Source of the DNA: Candidatus Sulfopaludibacter sp. SbA3
GTDB taxonomy: Bacteria; Acidobacteriota; Terriglobia; Bryobacterales; Bryobacteraceae
Reading direction: 5' to 3'
NCBI GenBank assembly: GCA_945893365.1
Contig: CAMDED010000007.1
Location: forward strand, 32,345 to 96,344
DNA length: 64,000 nucleotides
Part shown: piece after piece, positions 1 through 8,398 of the stretch
Position numbering within the stretch: the first letter of the stretch is position 1
Layout: every line of letters begins with the position of its first letter
The notes under the pieces: generated by a model
Databases searched by the model: none
The model's input: the letters and a program-made list of their open reading frames with translations, nothing else
Told to the model about the DNA's origin: nothing
Program-made: the position numbers and the translations under genes

Positions 1-935
1 GGTGCACGTATTCGGGCGAATTGTGCTTCAACCGCTTGAAGTCGGAGGGCTCCATGATGTTCAGCGCCATCAAGAGCACGATGCCTTGCGAGTTCGGGGG
101 ACATTGATAGATGTCGAGATCCTTGTAGGGCGCGTGGATCGGCTCGGCCTCCTCGGGCTTGAAGGAGGCGAGGTCCTCGTAGCGAATCAGACCGCCCTGC
201 TTGCGGTAGAAATCGTCGATCAGACGCGCGATGGGCCCTTGATAGAAGGCATCCGCGCCTCCCTCGGCAATGGCGCGGAGGGTCTTTGCGAGATCGGGTT
301 GGACGAAGAGATCGCCGGGAGCGAACGGTTTTCCGTTCTTGAGGAAAGCCGCAACGGAAGTGGGGAACGGCGAAATTTTCCTCGCTCCTTCCGCGTGCAT
401 GGAGGCGCTCCAGAAAGTGAGCGGGTGGCCTTCGGCGGCGGCCTCGTGGGCGGGACCGATGAGCTTCCGATAGTCGAGCGTGCCGTATTTCTTCAGCGCC
501 AGATCGAATGCGCCCACGGCTCCGGGCACGGTACTCGAGAGCGGCCCGGCGTCCGGAATCTTTCCCAGTTTGCGGTAGAACTCGCGAGTGGCGAGCTTTG
601 GCGCGGGCCCGGTACCGTTGATGAAAATGGTGCGCTTCTCCTTCGCGAGATAGGCGAGAATGAACGCGTCGCCGCCGATGCCGGCCTGATGCTGTTCGAC
701 GACTGCGGTCATGTAGAACATCGCAACGGCCGCGTCGAACGCGTTTCCGCCCGATTGCAGGATTTGAGCGCCGGCCAGCGCTTCGAGCGGATGCTCGGCT
801 GCGACCATGCCGTGAGTGCCCATCACGACGGGCCGCCAGAAGGGGCGCGACGCGGGTTCCTGCGCCAGGGCGAGGGGTATAGTCAATTGCGCCGTCAATA
901 AGGTCGCGAGGCAAAGAAACCTCTGCATGAACATG
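1..935 (-). CDS. ggt: Gamma-glutamyltransferase precursor, C-terminus outside window
   Basis: Periplasmic enzyme that cleaves or transfers the gamma-glutamyl group of glutathione and related amides. About 311 residues are visible. A hydrophobic signal peptide ending near ALAQ (residue 25) is followed by the family hallmark GMVAAEHPLEALAGAQIL, then GGNAFDAAVA and GGIGGDAF-like stretches (here QAGIGGDAFILAY). The catalytic Thr that begins the small subunit lies beyond the left edge, so autoprocessing cannot be checked. The start at 935 is chosen because AGGAGGT sits six bases upstream; a second ATG two codons later is less well spaced. The hypothetical gene at 994 is divergent, so the 58 bp between them must hold both promoters. 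Confidence 0.9.
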
Positions 936-993
936 TCAGACCTCCTTCGGAAGTACAAATGTAGCGCAAAGGCGGTATTCTGGGGATCACCCC

Positions 994-2133
994 ATGACTG
1001 AAGAGGCGTTTATACAGTTGGAAGAAGCGCTGCGGGCCGGCGGCGCGGATCGGGCGTTCGATTTTCTCGCGGAGAAGTTTCGCGCGGAAAAGAAGTACCC
1101 GCTGCTGTTTGAGCTGCGGTTGATGCAGAAACGGCGGGAACTCGGTATGCCGCTGTTGCAGATCGGCTCGCTTGACGACGTGACCGCGGACACGCGGCCC
1201 GCGTATGAAAAGGGATTCATCGATGCGGCGCGGGAAACCGGCGGCCTGTTTCTTGGCGACGGCGATATTCCGCGCGCGTGGTCTTACTTTCGAGCCATCG
1301 GCGAGGCGGCCCCGGTCGCGGCGGCGATCGAGAAAGTGGAAGCGGGCGGCGACATCGACGCTATCCTTGAAATCGCGTACCACGAGCGCGTGAATCCGAA
1401 GCGGGGATTTGAGCTGATTCTGGCGAACCACGGCCCGTGCCGCGCGATCACAAGTTTCGGGCAGTTCCCCGGGCGTGAAGGACGCGAAGAGAGCCTCAAA
1501 TTGCTGGTTCGGACGCTCTATCGCGACATCTGTGAAAGCATGAGGCGGACCATTTCAGCGCAGGAAGGCGCGGAACCGTCGAGCGGCAGCTTGCGCGAGC
1601 TGATGGCCGGACGCGAATGGCTTTTCGAAGGGCACAACTACTATGTGGACACATCGCACCTGATCTCTATTGTTCGATTCAGTCTGGAGTTGGAGGATCG
1701 CGAGACGCTGGCGCTGGCGGTTGAATTGACGGAGTACGGCGCGCGGCTGTCTCCGATGTTTCAGTTCAAAGGCGATCCGCCGTTTCAAAATGTATACGAG
1801 GATTGCGGACACTATCTGCACGCGCTGCTCGGCGAAGATACCGACGCCGCCATCGCGCATTTTCGAAAGAAACTGGAAGACGACGACCCGAACGACGTGA
1901 CGGCGAGCGTGGCGCAGGCGCTGGTTGGACTGCTCGCGCACGCCGAGCGGTTCGCGGAAGCGATCGAGGTATCGCTTCAATACCTGCGAGACGCGGAGCC
2001 TTCCCAGCTTGGTTGTCCGACCGTTCTGCAACTTTGTCAGGAAGCGAAGGATTTCGATCGCTTGCGCGGTCTGGCCCGGGAAAAAGGGGACTTGTTGGGG
2101 TTCCTTTCAGGAGCGATCGGTTGCCGTCCTTGA
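994..2133 (+). CDS. Conserved hypothetical protein, helical, cytoplasmic
   Basis: A 379-residue acidic protein that I do not recognise as a named family. There is no signal peptide or membrane segment. The composition (Ala, Glu, Leu, Arg) and the C-terminal third, with segments such as ALVGLLAHAERFAEAIEVSL, look like an alpha-helical repeat or TPR-like solenoid. GC-rich codon use and the lack of another competing frame support it as a real gene. A TATTCT box at 976-981 lies 12 bases before the ATG with no clear ribosome binding site. It is followed by an unrelated toxin-antitoxin pair. Function unknown. Confidence 0.7.
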   Translation: MTEEAFIQLEEALRAGGADRAFDFLAEKFRAEKKYPLLFELRLMQKRRELGMPLLQIGSLDDVTADTRPAYEKGFIDAARETGGLFLGDGDIPRAWSYFRAIGEAAPVAAAIEKVEAGGDIDAILEIAYHERVNPKRGFELILANHGPCRAITSFGQFPGREGREESLKLLVRTLYRDICESMRRTISAQEGAEPSSGSLRELMAGREWLFEGHNYYVDTSHLISIVRFSLELEDRETLALAVELTEYGARLSPMFQFKGDPPFQNVYEDCGHYLHALLGEDTDAAIAHFRKKLEDDDPNDVTASVAQALVGLLAHAERFAEAIEVSLQYLRDAEPSQLGCPTVLQLCQEAKDFDRLRGLAREKGDLLGFLSGAIGCRP

Positions 2134-2200
2134 TGAACGATCGCGCGGGGCAAATTGGGCCTGGCAATCGCTATGATCAAGCTATAGTGCTATTACCTGT

Positions 2201-2212
2201 TGGGTCAACCCA
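2201..2212. promoter_or_regulatory. Possible autoregulatory operator of the AbrB antitoxin
   Basis: TGGGT-CA-ACCCA is a short inverted repeat 15 bases before the antitoxin ATG and 12 bases after a TATAGT box (2183-2188), so it would overlap the transcription start. AbrB-type antitoxins commonly repress their own promoter at such sites. Assignment is by position only. Confidence 0.3.
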
Positions 2213-2227
2213 CAATATTTCACCAAA

Positions 2228-2500
2228 ATGAATACACGCCTCACCATTGATAAAGCAGGCCGCGTCGTCATCCCCAAGCCATTGAGGGAAGAGTTGCATT
2301 TGGAACCCGGCGACTCCCTGGAAATGGAAAGCGCCGGGGAGCGGATTACTCTGCGCCCGGTGCGTGGGACCGGTCCGCTCACGAAAGAACATAGCGTCTG
2401 GGTATTCCACGCCGGGCAATCTCTGCCCGCCTCTGCTACCGATGAGATACTGCGGCAGATTCGCGAAGAGCGCGACTTGGTGAATCTCGGCAAGCCTTGA
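2228..2500 (+). CDS. AbrB/MazE/SpoVT-family antitoxin (VapB type)
   Basis: A 90-residue protein with a swapped-hairpin AbrB DNA-binding domain in residues 1-45: TIDKAGRVVIPKPLREELHLEPGDSLE shows the family signature G-R-V-V-I-P-K-x-x-R followed by the L-x-x-G-D motif. The C-terminal half would be the toxin-binding tail. It normally neutralises a PIN-domain RNase and represses the operon. The partner gene follows after one base. The antitoxin frame is intact, unlike the toxin. No Shine-Dalgarno sequence is evident before the ATG. Confidence 0.85.
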   Translation: MNTRLTIDKAGRVVIPKPLREELHLEPGDSLEMESAGERITLRPVRGTGPLTKEHSVWVFHAGQSLPASATDEILRQIREERDLVNLGKP

Positions 2501-2501
2501 G

Positions 2502-2849
2502 TTGTTTATCCAATTCGACAAATCCAGCGGCTGCTGTGGAGCGCACAGCTTGGCCGAAGTCTACTCCACGCTGACGCGGATGCCGGGTAAGCATCGTATC
2601 GGCGCCGAACAGGCAATGCTGTTCATCGGCAGTATTCGCAAGCGGCTCTCGATCATCGCGCTCGACGGTGATGAGTATACGGATGCATTGGAGGCGTCGG
2701 CGGCTCTTGGAATTGTAGGCGGCGCAATCTGTGACGCCATGCTCGCGCATTGCGCCATCAAAGCCAAAGCGAAAGCAATTTTTAGCTGGAACAGCCGGCA
2801 CTATGTGCAATGTGGGCCGGAAGTGATGGGTCGGCTGCGAACGCCTTGA
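2502..2849 (+). pseudogene. VapC-like PIN-domain toxin with internal N-terminal deletion
   Basis: The 115-residue frame begins with TTG directly after the antitoxin stop. It keeps the PIN landmarks AHSLAEVYSTLTRMP (acidic Glu), AICDAMLAHCA (acidic Asp) and IFSWNSRHY near the C-terminus. In intact family members about 35 to 45 residues lie between the first catalytic Asp (motif like F-D-T-S) and the S-L-A-E motif; here only about 12 separate FDKS from SLAE. Most of the first helix and second strand are therefore missing. The frame is open, so a protein may be made, but a folded active RNase is unlikely. It might persist only because the antitoxin is still transcribed. Calling it a pseudogene is inference. 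Confidence 0.65.
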
Positions 2850-2858
2850 GTTTCCCAA

Positions 2859-4553
2859 CTACTCGACGACGGCGACGCTCGCGATCGTCCACGGTCCCGT
2901 GCGCAGCTCGCGGACGATTGCGCCTTTCTGGTTCACTTCGGCGAGCCGCCGCCCCGTATAGTCCGAAACAAGAAGGTTCCCGCCCGGCAAGAGAGCCATT
3001 CCGGAAACCCATCCGAACTGTATGTCCAGCTTCTGCCCACCGACCGAGCGTATAATCCTGCCGGCTTTATCCACTTCGACGATCTCGCCCGGATTCGTCA
3101 TGCCCACGATTGTGTTTCCGCTCTTCAGGCGCAACGCCTTGTACGGCAATCGCGTTTCACCTGGAGCGAAGGTCCAGACGATATCCCCGGCGCGGTTGAC
3201 TTCAATGATCTTGCCCGCGCGCTCGATCGCTATGAGCGTGGTCCCCGCATCCGTGCGGCGGCAGTTACGCATCCGCATATTCGCCATGTCCGCGTTCTCG
3301 TATTTCCAGACGATCTTTTTCTTCGGATCGACCTCGATCACGCGGCCTAACCGTGCATCCCCGATGAGCGTGTTCCCGTTGGGCAGACGTTCGGCGGTAA
3401 TGGGATGCTCCAGTCCTTCGTCGGGCCCGTAGCTCCAAACGGTGCGCTGCCGGGCGTCCATCTCGGCGACGGTTTTCTTCGGTCCCATGGTGTAGAGCAC
3501 ATGTCCATTCGGAAGAGACTGCACGTCGTGACCGCGAAAATTGGGCGCGCGCCACAATACTTTGCCAGAAGGCCACAACAGACCGAGGACCTCGCCGCCC
3601 GGGCCGTGATCGGCGGCGACGATATTGACCTCGTCCTTCTTCGCCAGGCGCCTGTCGAGGAAGGCGAACATCCTCTTTTCGGCGCGTTCGGCATCCGCGC
3701 CCTTGAAACCGTGGTCCGAACCCTCGATCGTTTCAAGCTCGGCATGGACGCCCGCGGCGCGCAAGCGGTCGATGAGCCATACGGACTGCGCATGCTCCAC
3801 GTAGCGGTCCACCGATCCATGAACGGCGAGCACCGGCGCGGCGAAGGGAGTCACCCAGTTGATGGGGCTTGCCCGCACGTGCGCCTTGCGCGCATGCTCC
3901 AGATCTCCTCCCAGAAACAGCGGCAGCACCTCGGCGGCATCCACGCTTTTGCCGTAGGACTTCGTGAAATCGGTGGGCCCGAAGTAATCGACCACGCAGG
4001 AAACGCGGCTCGATTCCTCGAGATGCGGTCCACTCCCCTCAAGCTCGCGGACGCCCGCCGTCAATCCAAGAAAGAGGGCAAGGTGGCCACCGGCCGAACC
4101 GCCCGTGGCGCAGATGCGGTCCTCATCGAGCGAGAAACGCGAGGCGTGGGCCCGCATCCACCTTACAGCCGCTTTCACGTCTTCGACAGGCGCGGGGAAC
4201 TGGTTGACGGGGGAGAGGCGATAACTCACCGTGGCCGCCACGTAACCACGCTGCGCGAGCTTGATGCACAGCGGCAGATAGCTCTCGCGGTTACCGCGCC
4301 TGAAACCGCCGCCATGTATGCACACGACGCCGGGGAACGGTCCCGGACCGTTGGGACGAACCACGTCGAGCGCGAGTTTGCCGCCGACGTTCGAGTACTG
4401 GAGATTCGGTTCGTAGATCACGTTCTCCGGCATCGGCGGAACCGGGGGTTTCGGCAGCGGCTGGACTTGAGCCGCCAGCGGAAGGGCGAGCGCGAGAATG
4501 CACAGTCTGGTCTGCATGGTTTTCAACAGGGACCTGCCCCTTATAACAATCAT
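2859..4553 (-). CDS. Secreted alpha/beta-hydrolase (esterase) fused to beta-propeller
   Basis: A protein of about 564 residues. After a signal peptide (LCILALALPLAAQ), residues 50-310 form a hormone-sensitive-lipase-like esterase: HGGGF oxyanion motif, GGSAGGH nucleophile elbow, an Asp in GSVDRY, and the catalytic His in GSDHGF. Residues 320-564 are repeated blades such as LPNGHVLYT, LPNGNTLIGDARLG, KSGNTIVGMTNPG and LPGGNLLVSDYTGR, typical of an NHL/PQQ-like propeller. The fusion is not a standard esterase architecture. The start at 4553 is preferred because GGAGG lies eight bases upstream at the end of the permease gene; the alternative ATG at 4517 would also leave the signal peptide intact. 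It is co-directional with and adjacent to the GntP gene, suggesting release and uptake of an acid substrate. Confidence 0.8.
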   Translation of the reverse strand: MIVIRGRSLLKTMQTRLCILALALPLAAQVQPLPKPPVPPMPENVIYEPNLQYSNVGGKLALDVVRPNGPGPFPGVVCIHGGGFRRGNRESYLPLCIKLAQRGYVAATVSYRLSPVNQFPAPVEDVKAAVRWMRAHASRFSLDEDRICATGGSAGGHLALFLGLTAGVRELEGSGPHLEESSRVSCVVDYFGPTDFTKSYGKSVDAAEVLPLFLGGDLEHARKAHVRASPINWVTPFAAPVLAVHGSVDRYVEHAQSVWLIDRLRAAGVHAELETIEGSDHGFKGADAERAEKRMFAFLDRRLAKKDEVNIVAADHGPGGEVLGLLWPSGKVLWRAPNFRGHDVQSLPNGHVLYTMGPKKTVAEMDARQRTVWSYGPDEGLEHPITAERLPNGNTLIGDARLGRVIEVDPKKKIVWKYENADMANMRMRNCRRTDAGTTLIAIERAGKIIEVNRAGDIVWTFAPGETRLPYKALRLKSGNTIVGMTNPGEIVEVDKAGRIIRSVGGQKLDIQFGWVSGMALLPGGNLLVSDYTGRRLAEVNQKGAIVRELRTGPWTIASVAVVE

Positions 4554-4557
4554 GGTA

Positions 4558-5904
4558 TCAGCCTCCGAAGACGGCCTGCGCCGCGAGGACAAGGCCAAAG
4601 CCGAAGACTGAGACGATGACCTTCATGGTGGTCCAGCTTCGCAGGGTCTGGGGAACGGTCATGCCGAAGTATTCCTTCACCATCCAGAAGCCCGCGTCGT
4701 TCACGTGGGAGAGAATCGTACCGCCGCAGGCGACGGCGAGCACAATCATCTCGGGCTGGTAGCCCTGAAGCCCTTTCACGAGCGGCGCTACAATCCCCGC
4801 CGCCGTGATGATGGCCACCGTGGCCGAGCCTTGCGCTACGCGCATTGCGGCGGCGATGATATAGGCAACAATCAGCGGAGAGACGTTCGAGGAAGCAAGC
4901 AGCTTGCCGGCATAGGGTCCGACGCCGGAATCGACGATCACTTGCTTGAACGCGCCGCCGCCGCCCATGATGACTAGCAGCGTGCCGATGGGAGCGAGCG
5001 AATTGGTGGCCATGATTGCGATCCTGTCGCGGCTGAGACCGCGCGCCGAGCCGAAGACGATCATGGCGGTAAGCGTGGTCACCGTCAGCGCGGTAAACGG
5101 ATGACCGAAGAAGCCGAGGATGGATTTTCCGGGAGCGTCCGTCATTTCGAAAATGGTCGCGGCGAAAATGAAAATGACCGGCATCAGAAGAATCAGGATC
5201 ACGAGCCATACGGGAGGGGGAGATCCGGTGTCCGTCGAAGAGGTTTCGGCGGATTGCCTTGCCATCTCCGGCACCGGAATGTTGAGACGCTTCGAGATCC
5301 AACCGCCGTAGAAGATGCCGCCGAGGATCGCCATGGGCATCGAGACCGCGACGCCGTAAAGAATGCTGCGGCCGAGATCCGCGCCTAGCAGTTGCGCGGC
5401 CGCGGCGGGGGCGGGATGCGGCGGAACGAGCGCGTGCACGACGGTCAAGGCAGCCGTCATCGGCATGCCGTAGAAGAGGAGAGAGCGCTTCGACTCGCGA
5501 GCCAGGTTCCAGACGATCGGCACGAGAATGATAAATCCGACTTCAAAGAAGATGGGCAGGCCAACCAGGAAAGCGGCGGTCAGGACGGCCCAGGCGGCGC
5601 GATCGCGCCCGAATTTTTCGAGAAGCCAGTCGGCAAGCTCGCGCCCTCCTCCCGAGTGTTCGAGGAAGCGTCCAATCATTGCGCCAAGCCCGACCACGAC
5701 GGCGATGAAGCCTAGCGCCTCGCCGAAGCCGGTCTGGACGGACTTGAGCACTTGCGCCGGGGCCATGCCGGCCGCGAGGCCAAGCGCCATGCTCGAAAGC
5801 AGGAGGGCGAGAAAAGCGTGGAGCCGCACGACCAGGATCAGGAAAAGCAGCAGTCCGATCGAGGCGAGCGTCAGTGCGATGAGATAAGGGCCATTCGCGG
5901 GCAT
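4558..5904 (-). CDS. GntP-family gluconate/organic acid permease
   Basis: A 448-residue inner-membrane transporter with about 12 hydrophobic segments. Family features include an N-terminal LIALTLASIGLLLFLILVV segment, GLPIFFEVGFIILVPIVW, VPPHPAPAAAAQLL and the C-terminal RVAQGSATVAIITAAG and LSHVNDAGFWMVKEYFG motifs, all diagnostic for GntP. Substrates in the family are gluconate, ketogluconates or related acids taken up with protons. The next gene downstream is the secreted esterase-propeller, whose start nearly touches this stop, so they are probably co-transcribed. A TAGAAT box ends ten bases before the ATG with no ribosome binding site, suggesting a leaderless transcript. Confidence 0.92.
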   Translation of the reverse strand: MPANGPYLIALTLASIGLLLFLILVVRLHAFLALLLSSMALGLAAGMAPAQVLKSVQTGFGEALGFIAVVVGLGAMIGRFLEHSGGGRELADWLLEKFGRDRAAWAVLTAAFLVGLPIFFEVGFIILVPIVWNLARESKRSLLFYGMPMTAALTVVHALVPPHPAPAAAAQLLGADLGRSILYGVAVSMPMAILGGIFYGGWISKRLNIPVPEMARQSAETSSTDTGSPPPVWLVILILLMPVIFIFAATIFEMTDAPGKSILGFFGHPFTALTVTTLTAMIVFGSARGLSRDRIAIMATNSLAPIGTLLVIMGGGGAFKQVIVDSGVGPYAGKLLASSNVSPLIVAYIIAAAMRVAQGSATVAIITAAGIVAPLVKGLQGYQPEMIVLAVACGGTILSHVNDAGFWMVKEYFGMTVPQTLRSWTTMKVIVSVFGFGLVLAAQAVFGG

Positions 5905-5913
5905 GAGTTGGTT

Positions 5914-5919
5914 ATTCTA
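5914..5919 (-). promoter_or_regulatory. -10-like box TAGAAT before GntP gene
   Basis: TAGAAT on the minus strand, preceded by TTG, ends nine bases before the ATG at 5904. With normal -10 geometry, transcription would begin one to three bases before the start codon. No Shine-Dalgarno sequence is present between them. Confidence 0.45.
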
Positions 5920-5976
5920 CAATGTCCGCGCGACGAAAGCTTGCGAACCCCTGGTGGCAGCCAGATGGCGCCGGAT

Positions 5977-6110
5977 TCAGGCCAGTGGGTTGCGCCACCT
6001 CAACGGGGGGAAGCGGGCGAAGTCCGTGCCGGTGGAACAGAGTTCCGCTCCGTGCTCGATGGCCAGGGCGGCCAGGTGCGCATCGGATGAGAGATTGCCG
6101 CAGAATCGGC
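5977..6110 (-). pseudogene. C-terminal remnant of a PIN-domain (VapC) toxin
   Basis: Reading the minus strand, the frame ending at a TGA at 5977-5979 gives GNLSSDAHLAALAIEHGAEL followed by CSTGTDFARFPPLRWRNPLA. This is the typical VapC C-terminus, with the third acidic residue in DAHLAALA and the TDTDF-like motif (here TGTDF). Nothing before about 6110 continues the PIN domain and there is no start codon, so only about the last 45 residues survive. The rest of 5905-6238 shows no other gene. Confidence 0.6.
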
Positions 6111-6238
6111 AAGTGGCGCGGACCGGGGTGAACGATTATCGCGGACGGCTGTAGTCGTAATCCCTGTCAACGTTTCAGTGCTGTGCGCTCTGATGCGTCT
6201 GTGGTGGACTGCATTTTCGGGGTAACATAGGAAATTCC

Positions 6239-6871
6239 ATGAAATCTACGGTGATCGCGAAGTGGCTTGTTCGAGCTTTGTGTCTGACGGCTATATTTGC
6301 GTGTACGGGGGCGCCGGCTGAAGCCAGTATGCTCTCCGGCACTTCCCTCACGGGCGAACTGTATTTCGGATCGGATTTCTCCCGCAACTGGTTCTATCCG
6401 CCCACGGCGGCTTGTGGTTTGAATTATGAAGGCGCCACAGTGACAGTCTCGGATGCGGCAACTGAGTTCTGCTTTTTTCTCGCTGGATATCTCGCGGTTG
6501 ATTTCAATGCCACCAATCCACAGCTAACGGTGATCTTCAACACGCTGCCGCTCGGCACGGTTCCTACTGTCACGATTTACCTGACCGACACTGCTTTCGA
6601 AGGTCTTACAGTCTCCAAACTGACGGACTCCTTCCCTGGCGGATTGAGTAGCCAATTGGCGGGTGATCGAATTACGCTCACATGGCCGGGCGGCGAGGCG
6701 AACTTTGTCCCTCCATGTGAAACTTCGACATGTCACTCAGCTACATTCGAGCTCACCACTGCCCAGGTCCCCGAACCGTCGACATGGCTTCTCGTAGCCT
6801 TGGCAATTTCAGCACTTGTCCTCGGCCAGGGCAGGACGAATCAGACGCGGGCGAGTTTTCAAAAAACATAG
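6239..6871 (+). CDS. PEP-CTERM sorting-domain secreted protein
   Basis: A 210-residue protein with a signal peptide (residues 1-29, ending PAEAS), a beta-rich middle with several Thr, Gly and Asp residues and two to three Cys pairs, and a C-terminal PEP-CTERM tripartite signal: VPEPST, the hydrophobic segment WLLVALAISALVLG, and a basic tail beginning GRTNQTR. Such proteins are exported, cut by an exosortase and often associated with extracellular polysaccharide. No exosortase is in the window. A TAACAT box at 6223-6228 is ten bases before the ATG. The DNA here is less GC-rich than most of the window. Confidence 0.8.
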   Translation: MKSTVIAKWLVRALCLTAIFACTGAPAEASMLSGTSLTGELYFGSDFSRNWFYPPTAACGLNYEGATVTVSDAATEFCFFLAGYLAVDFNATNPQLTVIFNTLPLGTVPTVTIYLTDTAFEGLTVSKLTDSFPGGLSSQLAGDRITLTWPGGEANFVPPCETSTCHSATFELTTAQVPEPSTWLLVALAISALVLGQGRTNQTRASFQKT

Positions 6872-7354
6872 TTGTCGCGCACTAACGACCATTTTGATCC
6901 GGTCTTGTGCACTTGCGCAAAGTCGCCGTGACACCTCCGTTCGCCCCTGGGCGGATCTGATCCAAGACGTCCGTGTTACACAGCATGTCCGGAGATTGCG
7001 CCATGAATTCTCATGGGCACTGCTCACAACATATGCGGCGCTTCCGGGTATCTAGTGGGCGACCTGGGAGAACTGGGCCCGTGGCGGGTCAGGCTTTTCA
7101 GTCCGAGGCGGACTGCCGGGAGGCAGTTCACGGTTGTACAAGGATGGGTTGGGCTTGGCAGTTGCCCGCTTTCCCTTCTCTAAGTACAGTGTTTAGAACG
7201 GCCCGGAGCAGTCAACGGGGGAGGGGTCGCAGGCGTCCCTGCAGGGTTGGGGCAACGCCACAATTCCATACAGTCCGCTCGTGCCCACTAGAAACCCTGA
7301 ATTCCCAACTCCTTATCCCGGACTGCGAAAGAGCCCTCTGTCCGTTCGTGGGCT
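6872..7354. other. Gene-poor stretch, no supported feature
   Basis: Between the PEP-CTERM gene and the nuclease gene (which ends here on the opposite strand) I see only short frames without recognisable motifs or good start sites. No tRNA fold and no clear terminator hairpin was found. Base composition is mixed, unlike the flanking operons, which fits decayed or acquired DNA. Confidence 0.5.
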
Positions 7355-8308
7355 TTACGGCTCGCATACGAACACTCGAATCGTTACCGTCCGGCCTGAA
7401 ATCGTTTGCGGCCCTGACAGTTCATGTTCCAGACGCCGTGGGTCGGGGATATCACGGACAGTGTCGACGACGACGAATGTTAGAAATTCGCATGCAGGAT
7501 GAGCAATGTAAGATTGGATGTCAACGTGCATCTGCTCAATGATCCTCTTCCATCGTTGGCGTCTGTCTATCCACTTGACTTCGACGAATAATCTAAGTGC
7601 CTTGCTGCAAAGATCGACGAATTTGTGCGTCCCCGCGCGAGAAGGCACTGGCTCCTCTTTAACCAAGTCGAATACAAGCGGCCGCAGTATCACGAATAAC
7701 AGATCGCGAACATCGTCCTCGCATTCAACTAACCACGGCCGGAGGCCCTTTTCTCGGGAATTGAACGACCGTATGGTGGGAGTGAGAGATTCGATCGTCC
7801 TTCGGACGCCGAACATCAGTGCCTCCCTGCCTTCGAACTGAATAACTGTACGTCTTTCATCAATCATTCCGCATGTCACAGCTTCAAGGTGCTCTCCGAG
7901 AAAGGCTGCGAAGCAGTGATACGGCGCTGAGATGGACGTCCCGCCCGTCGTCGCCACGCTGTAGGTATCAGCCTCGTTCGCAATATCCACATCGATTCCA
8001 GGAACATCTTTCGCCCATTCTACGGGCTGGGCGCGCAAGAAGAGCTCGTATGCCCAGGACCTGCGCGCGAAGTCCTCGCGCTCCTTGTCCGTGAGGGATA
8101 TCCGCACGTGCCTGAAGTCCCGCAGCTCTTCTACCCACTGATCGCTGTAGATGAGGCGTTCCCTTTGAAGGGTTTCTAAGTCCTGACGGACGTGCTCCGG
8201 AATGTGATTAAAGAATCGACCGAACGCCTCAGTCGGGATCCTCCCGTATGTTGATTCTTCTGTGGAAGACCCCAAGGGTTCCGAAGGTTCGTCGTCGCAG
8301 TCGCCCAT
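7355..8308 (-). CDS. Orphan PD-(D/E)XK nuclease, DpnII/MboI-type fold
   Basis: A 317-residue soluble protein. Residues about 185-305 match the restriction-endonuclease-like domain seen at the C-terminus of DpnII/MboI-related and phage-defence proteins: an acidic helix LVECEDDVRDLL, then HKFVDLCSKALRLFVEVKW with the catalytic Asp and the E-x-K triad (V-D-L then E-V-K), then EQMHVDIQSYIAHP and the closing FLTFVVVDTVRDIPDPRRLE. The first 180 residues are not recognised and may be a sensor or target-binding region. No methyltransferase, specificity subunit or other defence gene is nearby. Codon use and base composition are less GC-biased than neighbours, consistent with lateral acquisition. A defence role is inference. 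Confidence 0.65.
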   Translation of the reverse strand: MGDCDDEPSEPLGSSTEESTYGRIPTEAFGRFFNHIPEHVRQDLETLQRERLIYSDQWVEELRDFRHVRISLTDKEREDFARRSWAYELFLRAQPVEWAKDVPGIDVDIANEADTYSVATTGGTSISAPYHCFAAFLGEHLEAVTCGMIDERRTVIQFEGREALMFGVRRTIESLTPTIRSFNSREKGLRPWLVECEDDVRDLLFVILRPLVFDLVKEEPVPSRAGTHKFVDLCSKALRLFVEVKWIDRRQRWKRIIEQMHVDIQSYIAHPACEFLTFVVVDTVRDIPDPRRLEHELSGPQTISGRTVTIRVFVCEP

Positions 8309-8398
8309 TGACGCATCATAGCTCCTCGTAACGACCGACCATTAGCGACGTTTTACGGCCGGTAAGGATGCCGCAGTAGTCGATTGTCAGGCCGAAAC

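Noticed and set aside
2..901. Long plus-strand frame opposite the gamma-glutamyltransferase
   Set aside because: Its amino-acid order has no motif; the minus strand gives a clear gamma-glutamyltransferase with signal peptide and ribosome binding site.
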